A stretch of 64,000 nt of DNA from Syngnathus acus (GCF_901709675.1 NC_051089.1:9297476-9361475); one strand, 5' to 3'; shown: positions 1 to 15,500, counted from the stretch's first letter. Made by a program: numbers and translations. The notes: a model not told the origin generated them from the letters alone.

Positions 1-408
1 TCAGTCAAGAAGACTGAAGTGAACTGAATTTTAGAGGTCTGCAGAGGAATGTTTATGACTAGCGGGCCTCCTCCGGGAAGAGTCTGTTCAGCTTCCATCA
101 GTCCTCCTATGACAACATCCCAAATAGATGCTGAGGCATTTCTGACATTTAAAATAACCAACAGTATAGACCCAGGAATGTGCTTTTGGCTGTTTCACCT
201 CTACCACTTACCTGCATTTGTAAAGGCTACGAACTAACCCTCGGGTTATCTTTTAAGACGAGAGATGTGTTTGATACGTAATAAATAACAATAATTATAC
301 AAGCAGTCTTATTTACAATGCTTTCATAAAGACATGTAAGTTCACTGTGCTGTACGTCAATGCGATTTAAATAAAAAAATTTAGACTCTGGACATTTAAA
401 CCTCTTAC
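1..408 (-). other. furin intron 3 (partial)
   Basis: This is intronic sequence downstream of furin exon 3. A donor-like AG|gtaagt lies on the minus strand at about 210-212, but no frame ending there resembles furin. Confidence 0.7.
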
Positions 409-507
409 CTTGGGATCTTTAAGTAGACGGACGTGTGTGCTCCTATGATCAGACAGCGATCGCTTCGCCACGGTACGATGCTTGAAGTGATAATAGTCAC
501 CAAAAAC
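409..507 (-). CDS. furin: furin coding exon 3 (prodomain)
   Basis: A 99-nt exon encodes 33 residues beginning VFGDYYHFKHR and ending LLKDPK. It has a cag acceptor just right of 507 and an AAG|gtaaga donor just left of 409. The phase is 0 on both sides, and the length equals the corresponding human block. The next exon is outside the window. Confidence 0.9.
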
Positions 508-3500
508 CTGAAATACAATAACAAAGTAGTTAAGTTCAGGATAAGAGCAAACCAAAATATGCAGTCATATAAAAAGAATCCATTAAATTATGAAAATCCA
601 TCCATTTTCTTTACCGATTTGCCGACTGGGGATAATAATTGCTAAATTATTTAACCGGATAAATGGAACGGATTACTTGTCTGCAACCAACAGAGGCGCT
701 GCTGATTCAGAGGAAGGAATTAACATTCAGAGACATCTTTCCATATTTTTCACCACTTTTGGAATGTTGCTCAAGACCATTTATTTATTCATGAGCTACT
801 TTAATTGAAAACAATTACTCTACAATACATATAATGGACCATTGTATAGCAAAAGGTTTTTCCTTGATTCTGTGATTCCGCAGCCATACACAAACAAAGA
901 CATGTTTTGTTGACACGTTCATGTCCCTGACGAGCAAGCAGTTAGTACTTCACGTACTTTACCAGAGTGATTATAAGACCAGTCTGTGCCAGCCAGAGCT
1001 GTTGCCATCTCTCAGTCAACAAAACGCCTATAAAAACGCAGTACTGAGCGAATTTGAGGCTTTTGTTTCTTCAAACATGCGTCAACACTAAAGACCAATT
1101 CTGAAAATGCACCCTGCTGATTTCACAGGTACATTTTGTCAATTTCAAATTGGCCACTTCACTTAGTCTATCAATATGTGTTGTGAACATCAAACTGGCC
1201 TGTTCATTGAGTCCCTTTCCACAAGCTCTTCAATTAGTTATCCAGATGAAACTGGAGGGATTTCACTCGGAAAACTTGGACTGCAAAACGGTGGTGGTTG
1301 CTGCACATACTAAAACAGCATATTTAGATACAGCCAGCTAAATACGACAATAACACAGAGAGGGAACACGGCGACAGATTAAAGCATTGCGTTGTAAGCC
1401 TTGAAAATGTCGCATATGACGATGATGACAACACAATGCATATTGCCTATTTGTGTTGTAGCATTTATTTCATCCAAAATAAACTAAACTAATCCCTGAG
1501 TCGTGTTTAAATCAAAGTAAATAGACCGAATGCAGCCTAAGTCCCCTACACAAAGCCAACAGACGGACGGGAGAGATGCAACATCCAAGAGGGATGGTAC
1601 ACTTTAAAGAGTAATATTCAGCTCTGTGTGCTCGCCATAACCACACGTCAACGATACGGTTTATCTGCGAGACTGAATGGATATGTGAACCCGTTAAAGA
1701 AATCGCAAAGGAAGGAAGGCAGAGGTATGAAAATGGAAAAGTGCTCAGTTTGAAGAGGCATTATTAGCCGAGCCAAGAAAAGAGGAGCAGAGTGTCTTTT
1801 GTGTTGGCTGAGATACGATCTTGGGTGGTAGGACTGATCAAAGATATGCACGGAAGGTGGGTGGGGTCCATCAAGTGCTACCAAGAAACAATGAAGTGAT
1901 CAATTCATCCATTCATCTCATGACTTCAAAGATAAACAAAAAGATCTGAACCTGGAGTGTTCCAAAAATCTGGCCATGCTAAATATCTTGCTGTGAAGTA
2001 CTTTTTTTGTAAACAACACAATTCCTATCTGGTAGTATTTTGGATGTGTCTAAAATGTCGCTTGATAGCTGTTTTCTCAGCACCGATATGTTTCGTTTCT
2101 AGGATAACACAAAAACATACATTTATGCGACTATTCACGCGTGTGTTCCAGAGTTCACCTCTCATTAAGAACAACTCAACCATGACCAAGTTATTCACAC
2201 ATGCACACTTGCCACATTACTCTCAAGAATGTCCATTCCAGCACTATAGGCCAACCATCATCTGGTAATCAGTACAGACGCTTAAGGGGTAATGATTTCG
2301 GCCATTTAATTCAGACCACATTGTTGCTGTGGTTTTAACTACTTTCCACTTGGCAAGAAAGGCCATTCACGGCAGCTGGAAAACGCAGATTCGGAATTTC
2401 AAAGTGACCATTACTGATGCAGTAAGGTGGTCACAGATAAGAGCAGAAAAGGCTTATCGGGGTCTCTCCGGGTAGCATATAATTTATTTGGTAAATATAT
2501 TTTGTGCACACTCTGCATTACGCACCTTATGAGAAACCATGCATGCAAAGGTCTTGCGTCTTAGCTGCCGTCAATGTTTACATAATTATGTTTTACAAAA
2601 AGATAAAAAGGAGAAGGGGGGATTTAGGCGGTGCATTATGGTGATATGAAAATGGCGTCACGGGCTGCACTTGTGGATTTTAGTTAATTCCATTGACGGG
2701 AGACCATTAGTGCAGTTAAACCAGAGCAACGACCCGTGACGCATTTTACTACTTTGCATTGGACACATTATGTGTTTATTCAAGCATACAGAATGTAGTG
2801 CATTACCATATTTTGTTTGTGCCTCAGTGACTTGGGATTAATTGAGAAAATGAGACTTTGAAATTGCCCTCCAAGAATAGTTGTGTTGTGTATACAATGA
2901 AGCTGGACAAAAACAAGCAAAGGGCAAGTAGCAGATTTTTTGGACAATAAAATCCTTTCATTTTCTCCAAAATCAACAGTGCGCTTTATAAATCAGGTGG
3001 ACTTTATGTATGGATGTCAAATTGAGGTTGTGATATACTGCTTTGTTTGTCTTCACTTTATTTTTGGAACAGGGGACTTTTTTTCTCATTCGAAGAAAAA
3101 AAACGTTTTTCTTAGAATGAGACCTACATTCGTGGTGCATTTTGGACATGATAGAAGTAAGCATATACCACCAAGACTAAATCAGGGAGGGACTTTCCAA
3201 AATATCTCCAATAGCAAAAGAAAGTCACATGGCGCTTTTTGAAAGAGTCGCAAGATGGGTCTGATGACTTCCAAAACACAGAAACAAAGTCAAACACTGC
3301 CTCAGTACATTACGCGAAATAAAAGTACATTACAATGTAAATTTAAAATTCAGAAGTTTACTACTAACCTTGTGAAATATGAGTTTATTGGTAAACTGAT
3401 TCATCCATAGTCCACAGCTAGATGCCGATAGACATGACTAACGACATGTACCGCAGCATTTTATAAGTCACGATGTGAAACGAATGCAACAAAAACCCCT

Positions 3501-6500
3501 GATTTATTTGTGCAAACATTAAATCTCATAAACATGAGTTTCAACGTGCTATATAGTATAGTATAGTTTTGTGTGCATCATCAAATTCGATTATTGTCCA
3601 CTACGGCAGACCTTAACTTCACGGAGAAGATGAGGGCGAGAGAGTTTACAGAGTTATGGCAGAACTGCTGCAGTACTGTGACCTCACAGGTCGATGAGAA
3701 CCCTCCTTCGCATTTATGAGGGACAAGTAGGAAAATGGCGGCAGGAAAAAGACAACATGCACATGTCGACTGAACGAAAGGATAACCGCAACACCTCAAA
3801 GATGTAAGACTTACCCCTAAAGGTCTATTTCTCTCAAATATTGTTCACAAATTTGCCTAAAATCTACCGAAGGTTTTCCGAGATACCTCACTGATGTAAA
3901 CATATCACGTGGCAGAAAAGACAGACTGCATGATTATAGGCTGCCCGCAATAAGGGGCCACCCTAAATTGGGCAGTTGGACTGAATTGTATTGTGCCCAT
4001 ACTACCCAATCAGCATCTTGCTGTTGTAAAATGGATTGAAGTGCTCACTGGCAGATTTCATCAGATTTGTGAGCAATTATTGAGAGAAAAAAGTTTTTGT
4101 AGAAAAATCCTTGGATCTTTGAGCGTAGCTGAGGAAAAATGGGAGTAAGACTAATGCGTTGCATTTATATCTTCATTCATGAACCCTTCTAACTAAAATG
4201 TAGGGCTGTAAACATTTGAAATTCTAAGGTTTTGTTGTTTGCACAGGGTACATTCTATCACTCGCATGCGCTTCATTATTCGCTCTTACATAACGGCAAC
4301 GAGGCCAATGACTTGTTCAAACCATTCATGTCTCACGAGTGTTACTAACATGGCTGTTACGTGTGTTCTTTCCCCTTCACGTAAGCATAAAAGGAAGGCC
4401 TTGAGAGCTCTGTGAATGTTTTCAGTCTCCAATTGCATTTTCATTCAAATGCTAAATGCATTACATTTTAGTCAGGCAATTCAGGCACATAAATTGGCCC
4501 AGAGGTTAGGGTCAGTCCTGTTTTGAGGTTCTTTGTTGGTCTTCTCTTTCTCAATATTCAAGAATTAAGAGGAGCAATATTGTGCAGAAAACAAGTTTAG
4601 GTTTTACACAGCATTTTTGCTTGATTTTATACAAAAACACATCATTAATGGTCCCAGCTGTAATTGTCTGCCAAACTGAGTCGGAAACAATGTTTTATGC
4701 TCACTTGGCTTGAGATCAAAGTTTGCCCCATTAGAGTCATTTTAACAGTTGAGGGATTATCTAATTCAAACGTGTTGTAGACTTTCATGCAGATGCCTTA
4801 ATGAGCTCCTCCTCATTAGTGGAGGAATTCAACTGCATTCATTGCTATTTAGCCTGGCAGAGAAAGTGCGTGCGCTCATGACCGTGTGATTTCTGCGGTG
4901 GGGAGGGAAGACGCCACCAAGAAGGAGGGCAAGCTAAACTGAGATGGAGGAAATTGAAGAGGGTCAAGGCAGGAAGCTGGGGTCCTCCCAAGCGACACAG
5001 CCCTGTCGCATGGGCACAAAGTGTATCGTGACGTTTGACATGATAAGGATTAATGGAAGATTTCTATCTTCAATAGACCAGTAAAATAGTTCCAAACCGG
5101 GACAGCGGCATCCTTTTTGATTGTAGAGTATTAGATGGATTTGATTTTGATCATCACGTACAATTGTGTGAGTCATCGTTAAGTCTTCTGATGGCTATCT
5201 GCTCTTAGGAAATTATTAATACACATTTATATACACATTAATAAAACTCTGCTTATAACACAACACTGTAAATTATTCATGCATATTTTAACAATCCATT
5301 TTAGAACACAACACTGGTGCAAACAATTGTATGCGTGTAATTTTCGTAGATGGTTCCGAAACTAATTCCCTGGAATAGCCGGGGCACAGGTGATTAGACC
5401 ACCTGTCAGGATGGGTTTGGAGTCTGTTAAGCTAAAGTTAACTAGCGCTAGGCTAGACTTCCAGCATGCACATAGCTCCTTGTGTAGACTAGAGCGTGAC
5501 AGTTTGAATAGTGCCACAGTACACATAAACACACTTTCTACTGGGGTAGTAGACAAATCCAATCACTCCACCCCAACCGGTTTTGCTGATGAAACGGTGC
5601 CTGTTTCAGATAATTTTACATGTGTAACAAATATTTACTATCAGATTCCCACGGTCGTATCGTCCCGCCGCGCTAACAAACATTCGAGAGGTGATGTCAG
5701 GCCTAGAGAACACAATCTTACTCGCATCTCGTTTAAATATCCTTCGATAGATACGCACCCTGACCGACCGATTACGCTTAAACTCGGTTTTATGAATATT
5801 AGATCGCTTCATACAAAAGCAGTTCTCGTTAATGACCTCATCACGGAACATAATCTAAACGTTTTTGGTCTCTGCGAGACCTGGTTAAAACCTAATGAAC
5901 TGATGCCGCTTAATGAGGCCTCGCCTCCAAATTTTGTGAGCTCGCATGTGGCGCGTCCTCGAAAAAAGGGTGGGGGTGTCGCCCTCATCTCGAATTCTGA
6001 GCTGAGACTTAGGCCTCGTTCGACCAATGTATTTAAAACATTTGAAGTTCTCACTGTCCGATCCACCGCTTTACCGTCATTTTATCTTGCTGTTATTTAC
6101 CGTCCACCCGGGGCTTACTCTGGCTTCCTGGATGAATTTTCAGAATTCGTGGCTGATCTCGTAACCAATGCCGATAATATAATTATCATGGGTGATTTCA
6201 ACATCCACATGAATTTACCGTCAGAGCCACTTACTTCGGCGTTTCAGACTTTAACTGATATGTTTGGTTTTTCGCAAGCCGTACAGGCAGCAACGCATAA
6301 GAATGGAAATACCATAGATCTGGTATTATCCCGAGGACTTGCAACCTCAAATATAGCAGTGCTGCCATACACTACTGTTTTGTCTGATCATTACTTAATA
6401 AAATTTGAAATTTTAGTTTCTTGTCAAAGACAAGAGAGCAATCGGAATTATAGGAGCCGTAATTTTAACTCCATGACTGCAACTGCGCTATCTGAGTTAC

Positions 6501-9500
6501 TGTCGCCGGCAACTGCCATATTTCCCGCGTACACCGGCTCTGTTGATAACCTTACAAATGAATTCAATGCGACATTGTTAAATGCCATTGACTCTGTGGC
6601 GCCGTTATGTCTGAAAACTCGCCGTAGATTGCCTACTCCGTGGTTCACGGATGAAACGCGTACGCTTAAGCAATTATGTAGAAAGCATGAGCGCAGATGG
6701 CGTCTAACCAAACTTGAGGTTTTCCATCAGGCATGGCAGGACAGCCTCCTGAAATATAAGGATGCGCTTATCTTAGCAAAAACTCGGTATTTCTCGCAAG
6801 TTATTAATCTCAATAAAAACAATCCGAAACACCTATTTGATACAGTGGCAAAGCTGACTCTACGCCAGCCGACCCCCGATAATTCCTTCCACTCAGCTGA
6901 CGAGTTCATTAAATTTTTTGCTCAAAAGGTTGAGTCCATTAGGGACGAGATCAAGAATACCATTCCAGTCGTGCGGTCGAGCCCGCCGTGTACCAACGCT
7001 GATGATCATGCAACAACCCTCTCAACTTTTAATAGCGTGTCCCTTGAAAGGCTTACACAAATGGTTAGTGCGGCTAAACAAACAACATGTTTGCTCGACC
7101 CTCTTCCAGCCAAACTACTTAAAGAATTATTTCATATTTTAGGACCGTCTGTCTTAAATATAATCAAGCTGTCTGTCTCCTCTGGGATAGTGCCAACAGC
7201 CTTCAAAACCGCTATCATTAAACCGTTGCTTAAGCGACCAAATCTTGACCCGGACTGTCTCAGTAATTATAGGCCAGTTTCAAACCTCCCATTTATAGCA
7301 AAACTTCTTGAAAAAGTAGTAGCACAGCAGCTTAATGATTACATGGTCGCCAATAATCGATATGATTCTTTTCAGTCTGGTTTTAGAGCTAATCATTCCA
7401 CTGAGACAGCACTTGCTAAAGTGACTAACGATCTCCTCATAGCTATGGATTCAAACACTTCATCTGTACTGTTACTACTCGATCTTAGTGCTGCCTTCGA
7501 CACTGTAGACTTTGATATTTTATTAGGGCGTCTTAAAAGTTGTGTTGGTATTTCAGGGTCAGCACTAGGCTGGTTCCATTCCTATCTATCAAATAGGACG
7601 CACCGAGTGGTCCATGGCAATGCGTCCTCTGAGCTCTATAATGTTACGTGTGGTGTCCCACAGGGATCGGTTCTCGGACCAATTTTATTTAATATTTATA
7701 TGATCCCGCTTGGGGACATAATACGTAAATATAATATTAGTTTTCAATGCTACGCGGATGACACCCAATTATATATGCCATTATCGATGACAGATCCGCG
7801 TGATTGTTGTAATCTTGAGGCATGCCTTGCGGAGATCAAGCAATGGATGTCTCTCAACTTCCTTCGTCTTAACCCAGATAAAACTGAGATGTTGATAATT
7901 GGTCCAACTCGTTTTCAACACTTGTTCAAGGAAACCGCTATAACTATAGATAACCGTACTATCACTCAGAGCGATACTGTAACTAATCTCGGGGTAATGT
8001 TTGACCAAACTCTCTCCTTTCAAAAGCACATTAAGAATATAACCAGAATTGCGTTCTTTCACCTTCGTAATATTGCAAAGATTCGTCCGATCCTCTCGAC
8101 CGGTGATGCGGAAACTATTATACATGCGTTCGTCACGTCGCGCCTGGACTACTGTAATGTACTATTCTCTGGTCTTCCTAAGTCCCGCATCAAAAGTCTA
8201 CAGTTAGTACAAAATGCTGCTGCAAGGCTGCTCTCACGGACAAGAAAATTTGATCACATTACCCCAATATTAGCCAACTTACATTGGCTCCCGGTCCATT
8301 TAAGATGTGACTTCAAGGTTCTTCTATTAACCTATAAATCATTGCATGGCTTAGCGCCTTCGTATCTCGTCGACCTAGTTGTTCCTTATGCTCCGTCTCG
8401 TAACCTTCGTTCGCAAAACGCTACCCTTTTAGCGACACCGAGGGCCAAGAAAGTGTCTGCAGGGTCTAGAGCATTTTCTATCCGGGCTCCAGAGCTTTGG
8501 AATGCCCTCCCAATGGATATTAGGACTGCTACCTCAGTAGAAACATTTAAGACACGTTTAAAGACACATTTCTATGACATGGCCTTTAACTAACTTGGAG
8601 TGGCCGATTCGGCCGGAGTTTGTTTTGTTTTCTCTCCCCCCCCTCCCCGGCCGGGGAGGTGGTTAGGTGGCACCCAAGCTGACAGCGGCTATCTGGATTC
8701 TTGTGGGCTAATTCAGGTTGGGGGAACTGCAGCTCAACCTCCATAGCCAGGATAGCAGAGGGCTCCTCTGGCAGCCCTTCGCTCTGACTTGGACATCTAC
8801 TTTTGATTTTCATATTATGTATTATTTGTGCCCTCTCTGCATCCATTACAACCTGGTGATCCTGAAAGGGGGATCCTTCCATCTGTGGTCCCTTCTCAAG
8901 GTTTCTCATTTTCCCCGGGCAGGGGTTTTGAGTTTTTCCTTGCCCTTTTGGGAGCTTAAGATCAGGGGATGCTTTGAGAATAATTGTCAATTTTTGTCTA
9001 TGTGAAGCCCTTTGAGACTGCTTGTGATTTAGGGCTATACAAATAAACTTGACTTGACTTGACTTGACTTGAAATAAATCGAGTTCACTGTACTGCATTT
9101 TCCGAGGGTGGCCTTAAAATTCCCCAATGAAAAGAAAAGCAGAGGATATTTAAAATAAATTCAACATTTCAGTGAAGGTAAATTGCTTCTCAGACCCCAG
9201 GGTGGGCTCCTGCTGGATTTCCACGTGCAAGCAAGCCAGCTGGCTAGCTGTGCTGGACAGTTATTAGTTATATTCATGATTAGATTCAAAACTTCAAACA
9301 AACACACTGCCCACCCCCCATTGACTGATTTTAAAAGGCTTGAAATTCAAGAATGGTTCTCGGGCACACGCATAATACTGCACAAAGGGGGACAAAACAG
9401 CTAATAAGATGGTGCCTAATTTTATCTCTCCTTAGAGCAATGATGGAGCGCTGCGAATGGACAGGAATAGCAAACAGGTTCCTCTGACCCTGACGGAGGA

Positions 9501-12500
9501 CCACTGGGGCTATTTGAGGAATCTTCATTTCCCTGAGTTTCTGTCTTTAACATTTCAATCATCTCTTGGCTCCACTGAGGAATGTGCTCTTTCTTGTGAT
9601 TCTGAATCCACAGCAGGGAGGCCAACGCCCGAGCACCTGAGTTTAATGGACTGTTATAAAGCTCTCCTGGAGGTTCACAGTAGCAACGTTAGAGTGTGAC
9701 TTTGAGAAAAATGGCACATGGGCCATAATGCCTCCTTGCATTAAGATGATAAACAAGACTTACTGATGATGGAAAGTACATTTTAGGGAAATATAGCTCC
9801 CTTCCAGCTGCTTTTATAGTGTTTTGACGGTTTTATTTGCACAAAGAACAAAGTTGGCACATATTAATATTTTAGACTAGAGCTTGACTATCTTACTTGA
9901 GGAAAAATACGATCCAAAGTAAAGCCTATTTTTAGATCGTTATATAATATTTTATTTGGTCTGCGAAAATCCCTGCACTGCAATCTTTCCAGATTTAATT
10001 GCATACTTTATAATAATAAAACTATAGGATACGTGCCACATGGGACAGCTCTTACCTTACCATTTGGAAAGAGCTACGAGGTATCAAAGACATTAGTAAA
10101 AGCTATCCAGAGACAAGAAGACATCGTTATTTACAGAGTGTTACAATCAATGGTAAGTACCTGAGAGTTGACCATAGGGCTATGTTATATTACACCTTTA
10201 AAATGGTATGGTAAGAAATCTCATCTTGGAATTTTCTGTGTGGACTTTAGCATACGCTCCACATCGCTAAAACATGTATGCTAGGTAAATTGAAGATTAT
10301 GTGGGTAGAAGTCTGCGTATGATTTTTTTTTTTTCTCTCCGTGTGCTGTTTGATTGAGTGGCCATAGGTCCAAGATGTACCTTGCTTCTGTTAGAAATGG
10401 ACTCAATAAGGCATCCAATTCCATTGGCGGCACTCCACTATCAGCAACCTCATTACTCACAATATAGAAGATGGGATTTGTTCGATAAAAGGTATCCGGG
10501 GATTCAATATTGCAGCCCCCACTAAGGAGTAGTGTAGCACAACTTCATCTATGTTACAATTGAGGAATCGTGTTACATAGGGGGGAAAAAAAAGAAACAT
10601 TTTCAGACATCATAAAATGCCCCAACTATATAATAAATTCCTCCTAAAGTGCTGCTTCACAGAGACTTTTAAACATTCACTTCATTGTTTTCATTGTAAA
10701 AGGCTTATCAGATCGCGGCCCTGTTCGAATTGCACCTCAAACGACTGCTCCGCCTCCCGAAGGAGACTGATGTATGCGCTTAGATGCAAGGGGGAGTGGG
10801 TCATTACAAGCCTTGTTCAACACTTCACACACTCCATATCAAGTAGTACAAGGCCAGAAGATTAGCATTTTCTAAACTGAGGTTGATCTTTGCTGCATTT
10901 CTTTCGAATGTCAGTCTAGCGCTACTAGCGTCAATGAGAACCAAAATTGTCTACAGCAGTAACAAAAAGTCATTAGTGTTAAAACGCCTCCGAACAACAG
11001 TGTTATCTCACAGCCACATGAGTCAGTTCAGTTGAACCCAAGAGTTTGCTTCCTTCCTCGAAATGATGACTTTGTTACCTCCACCCAGATTTATGCTTAT
11101 AGGCACTGTTCACATTTAGGATCTTCTGAAGCTTGAATGGAAACACCCACGATAAATCATTAGGAAATAAACATTCAGTCTGATCGGCTGGATCGTAATG
11201 TCATAATTTGCCAATCGATTAATGACATGGGGATCGACTGTTCAGAAATTTAAAAAAAGCTGTTTAAATAGATATATTTCTCCATCTTCCGATCAGATGC
11301 TTTATTGTTCTGTTTTTTTCAGTAGCTGATCAAACACAAAGCCTACTTTGCATATTTCAGAAGAGATCAATTGACAGCCTTGCCTAATATAGTATTTCTC
11401 ACATCTTGTTGTGCACTGTGACTGGCACGACGAGCATCAGATTGAAGCTTAGTGAAAAAGGTAGCGACTTTACATTCCGACGGAAATTCCGCAAATGCCT
11501 CAACCTACTCTGCGCGTGTACGTACATGCACATTCTTGAAAGTTGAAGAGGTGCCTGTCCATGTATTTGCGCGTCCCCTCGGCACAGCTGGCTCTTATTA
11601 TGGCCCTCTGACCTGTGTGGGGGTCTGCCCCCCCCCACCACCACACACACACACCTCACAATCACACCACGGTGGGAGAGCTGAGTAGTGAGTGAGTGCC
11701 GATGCGGCTCTCAAGACCCCTGGCAATGTGGATGTTCACTTCTTCGCTGTCAGTGGGAGGTAGCATCCTGCAGATGAACTTATTTTTTTCATTTGTCCTT
11801 AAATTATTGTTTCCTAAGGAGAATTAGTTGTGGTTTGGGTCATCGTAGAGGTTGGTTGGTACATGAGTGTTAATTAGTGATGCACATTTGACAAATCAGT
11901 TCTATGAATGTGTACTAACCTCACTAAAATCAAGGCATTGCAACTGCTCAAATGACTATTAATAAATTAAAACTCTAAATTGATGACTAAATTATTTATT
12001 TAGTGGTGATATATTTGAGCAGTGTGATCTAAACCTTTTTTTTTTAATATCTGTCACGGCATTGTTCGGTGTGTTCAACACTGGCGTCTGATTTAAGGCC
12101 CCTTTTGCATCAGAATTCGTAGAATGAAGACGCATGAAGCATCTTATTGTCACATGACCTTGCTTAATCATCCTATGTTTAGAAACACCACCACTAAGAT
12201 GGATCAAGTTAAAGGTAATCCTTTAGATGTCGAATTTGAATTTGCTAGTCTAGGTTGATTTGATTTATTTGGGTACTTAAAGAGCACAATACTACTGAAA
12301 ATAGAACTTTTCCCTTTATCTGGGTTATTATAGCATTTTTCAGTTTCAAACTCATTAACGTTATCAACTCATGACACGTCTTCATAGTTTAAAAAACTCT
12401 CGATTTGGAGATTCACAAATAATACAATTCACTATCTGTGTGGTTATATGCTGTTGGTTGTTGAATTTATTGCAACTACAATACTTTCAAGTCGCCCATA

Positions 12501-15500
12501 AGACTTTGCATTTTCATTTCTACACTTTAGCTTAATAAAATGAATCAAATGTACTACTGCCAACCATTCAATTGTTTTATAGCCAATATGCCTTGGGTCC
12601 ATTAATTCAGGTGTATCAGCTCCATGTTCTCTGCAGTGATGTCGCCACCGGATCAGTCAATCTCTGTAGTTCATTAACTTTCAAAGAGGAGCAGATGCGC
12701 TGCAATGATGTGAAATGTAGGGCCGCTTCATGAGAGGCCAAAGTACAGAATAAAAACAGGCTCGTTCACAGTGACCCTCGGACCAAAGACATTGCTGCTG
12801 ATCAATGGTGGTGTAGTCAAAGCGGAGTGTAAAACACGAAAGGCCTGGACCCAACACTTGGAGTTAGAAGCCTTTTTGCAGGCGCATCATCTCCAAGGCA
12901 AAAACTATGCTTGTTTTACAGTTACGCGGTTTGTTTGCTCAAGTGGGCTGGAGAATGTTGAGTACGGAGTGGTGCATCAAAGATTAATGATGCTACTACC
13001 CGAATGAATATACTTACAAAACACGCTTGATACTACAATAAAATATTAAATGGTGGAAATCTATAGCCGTTGACATTGAATTACGTGGTTGACTTGAGAA
13101 ACATAGAGAACCTCGAGGTAATAAAACAACTGAGCCAAAATGTGTGTACAAATTTGGCTGCAACCAGCGGAGATGCTGGATGGATAAGTTGGCACTCTTG
13201 CAAGCAGCATTATTTGCATCTTGAAAACTTTTTGCTTCTATTTTTTTTTCTGCACTCGGTTGATAAATGTCCATCCCTTTCCATATCCATCTTTATTGAT
13301 TTTTATCTCCGAAAAGGCCATGCTGAATAAATTAATTTCATACATCTGTCCCATATGTAATCTCAAAAGGCATTTGTGGAGGTGTTGTTTCTTTTCAGTC
13401 AGTTAAGCAGCATTTGGAAGCAATGCAGTAAAACTGAGGAAACACCTTTGCGGATCGTGCGGAGTGGCTCCTTGCAGCGCTCAGCAGGCACAGTCTTCGC
13501 CCATAATCTTTGGTCCAATCATGTTAGATGTCTTTCCAGCATTACCCCCCCCCCCAAACACCTTATTCGCCGCTGCAGTTCATAGCTTCGGTTCTCTCGA
13601 GTCCAATTATGGATTTCTTGCTGTCAGTCTCTTTTGAAACATGCTGGTTGTGGCCAATATAAAACTTTTACACCATATCGCTGGCGTCGGACTGAAGGCT
13701 CGTACCTCCAGAATCATCACTTTTCAGGAGACTCCAAAAACGTCTCGATTGTTCCACCATTAACGTTGCGTCATCAAAAAGAGCAAGCCATTTTACACAC
13801 CTTACAGTAGATTGGTCAATCATTTGTAAAGCCACCACCCACATATATGGTTTGACCAAAAGTCTAGATTTGTGAATGTCAAGCAAAACATTGACATAAC
13901 CTGTCCGCCGGCATATTGGACATTTCGACTGGTTCACGTAATCATTGGCATGCTACTGTTGATTTTGGATTTGTTTCCTGGTCTATAAAAATGCCCTATG
14001 ACATCATCAATATTGCTATAATTAAAATGGCACTCCTTACTATATCATATTGTTCCTTTTCAGATAGAAAAATAAGAACTCTAGAAAATACTTAATCCCA
14101 GCATGTATGTAAACTGCCACACCTTTGCACTAGAAATGCCATGCATATCATCCATACTCTAATACATGCAGAACAGGTTACTAAAGCAGAGTAGACGCTG
14201 TCAAGACTTTTTCTTTTTAACGTACCCAAAACGAGACAAAGGCATTGCCAGTCTGGAATTAAGGCAGATTTTTTTTTTCCTTTTTGAAGGTCTTCAGATA
14301 ATTAAAAATAGGATTCAAGCAGAATATAAAAAGGGTTCCAAACACCTTTGATCATTTTGTCAAAGTTATTCTTAGCATACTCCCGAAGCACCCCCCACAG
14401 AACCTCCCGAGGGACACGGTCGAACGCCTTCTCCAAGTCCACAAAACACATGTGGACTGGTTGGGCGAACTCCCATGCACCCTCGAGGATCCTGTTGAGG
14501 GTGAAGAGCTGGTCCACTGTTCCACGGCCAGGACGAAAGCCACACTGTTCCTCCTGAATCCGAGGTTCGACCTCTCGACGGACCCTCCTCTCCAGCACCC
14601 CTGAATAGACCTTACCAGGGAGGCTGAGGAGTGTAATTCCCCTGTGGGGGGTGCTTCGGGAGTACGGGGTACCGAGCCAACTGATAAGGGCGGTTCGGTC
14701 CCTGTATCACCGTTGCCAGAGTTTGGTCCGCATTTCCGGCAGTAAGTCGGATTCGTTCCCGGTGAGGGTTGGACTCCGCCAAGGCTGCCCTTTGTCACCG
14801 ATTCTGTTCATAATTTTTATGGACAGAATTTCTAGGTGCAGCCGAGGCGTTGAGGGTGTCCGGTTTGGGGACCTCAGCATCGCGTCTCTGCTTTTTGCAG
14901 ACGACGTTGTGCTGTTGGCTTCTTCAGGCCGTGATCTCCAGCTCTCACTGGAGCGGTTCGCAGCCGAGTGTGAAGCGGTCGGGATGAGGGTCAGCACCTC
15001 CAAATCCGAGTCCATGGTCCTCGATCGGAAAAGGGTGGAATGCCCTCTCCGGATCGGGGATGAGATCCTGCCCTAAGTGGAGGAGTTTAAGTATCTTGGG
15101 GTCTTGTTCACGAGTGAGGGGAGGATGGAGCGCGAGATCGACAGGCGGATCGGTGCAGCTTCGGCAGTAATGCGGACTCTGAACCGGTCCGTCGTGGTAA
15201 AGAGAGAGCTGAGCCAAAAGGCAAAGCTCTCAATTTACCGGTCGATTTACGCTCCTACCCTCACCTATGGTCACGAGCTATGGGTCGTGACCGAAAGAAC
15301 GAGATCCCGGATACAAGCGGCCGAAATGAGTTTTCTCCGCAGGATGTCCGGGCTCTCCCTTAGAGAAGTTCGGTCATCCGGGAGAGACTCGGAGTAGAGT
15401 CGCTACTCCTCCACGTTGAGAGGAGCCAGATGAGGTGGCTCGGGCATCTCATCAGGATGCCTCCTGGACGCCTCCCTGGGGAGGTGTTCCGGGCATGTCC

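Larger units (their letters stand above)
5340..9072 (+). mobile_element. L2-clade LINE retrotransposon, probably lacking its far 5' end
   Basis: A non-LTR element lies antisense to furin in its intron 2. It has one long endonuclease/reverse-transcriptase frame, a 3' UTR (8594-9046) with a GC-rich palindrome around 8640-8660, and a tail of ACTTG repeats (about 9047-9072), a 3' end typical of fish L2 elements. An in-frame stop at 5363-5365 lies just before the open frame, and no ORF1 is seen, so the copy is either 5'-truncated or of an ORF1-less type. No target-site duplication is evident. The left boundary is approximate. Confidence 0.85.

Noticed and set aside
49-237. Possible furin exon with a strong minus-strand donor at about 210-212
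   Set aside because: No frame ending there matches the next furin block, and stops interrupt the sequence upstream.
5606-8125. Minus-strand frames inside the L2 element
   Set aside because: They are shadows of the long plus-strand reverse-transcriptase frame.
8586-9098. 170-codon minus-strand open frame
   Set aside because: It is antisense to the L2 3' UTR and tail, with low complexity and no family resemblance.
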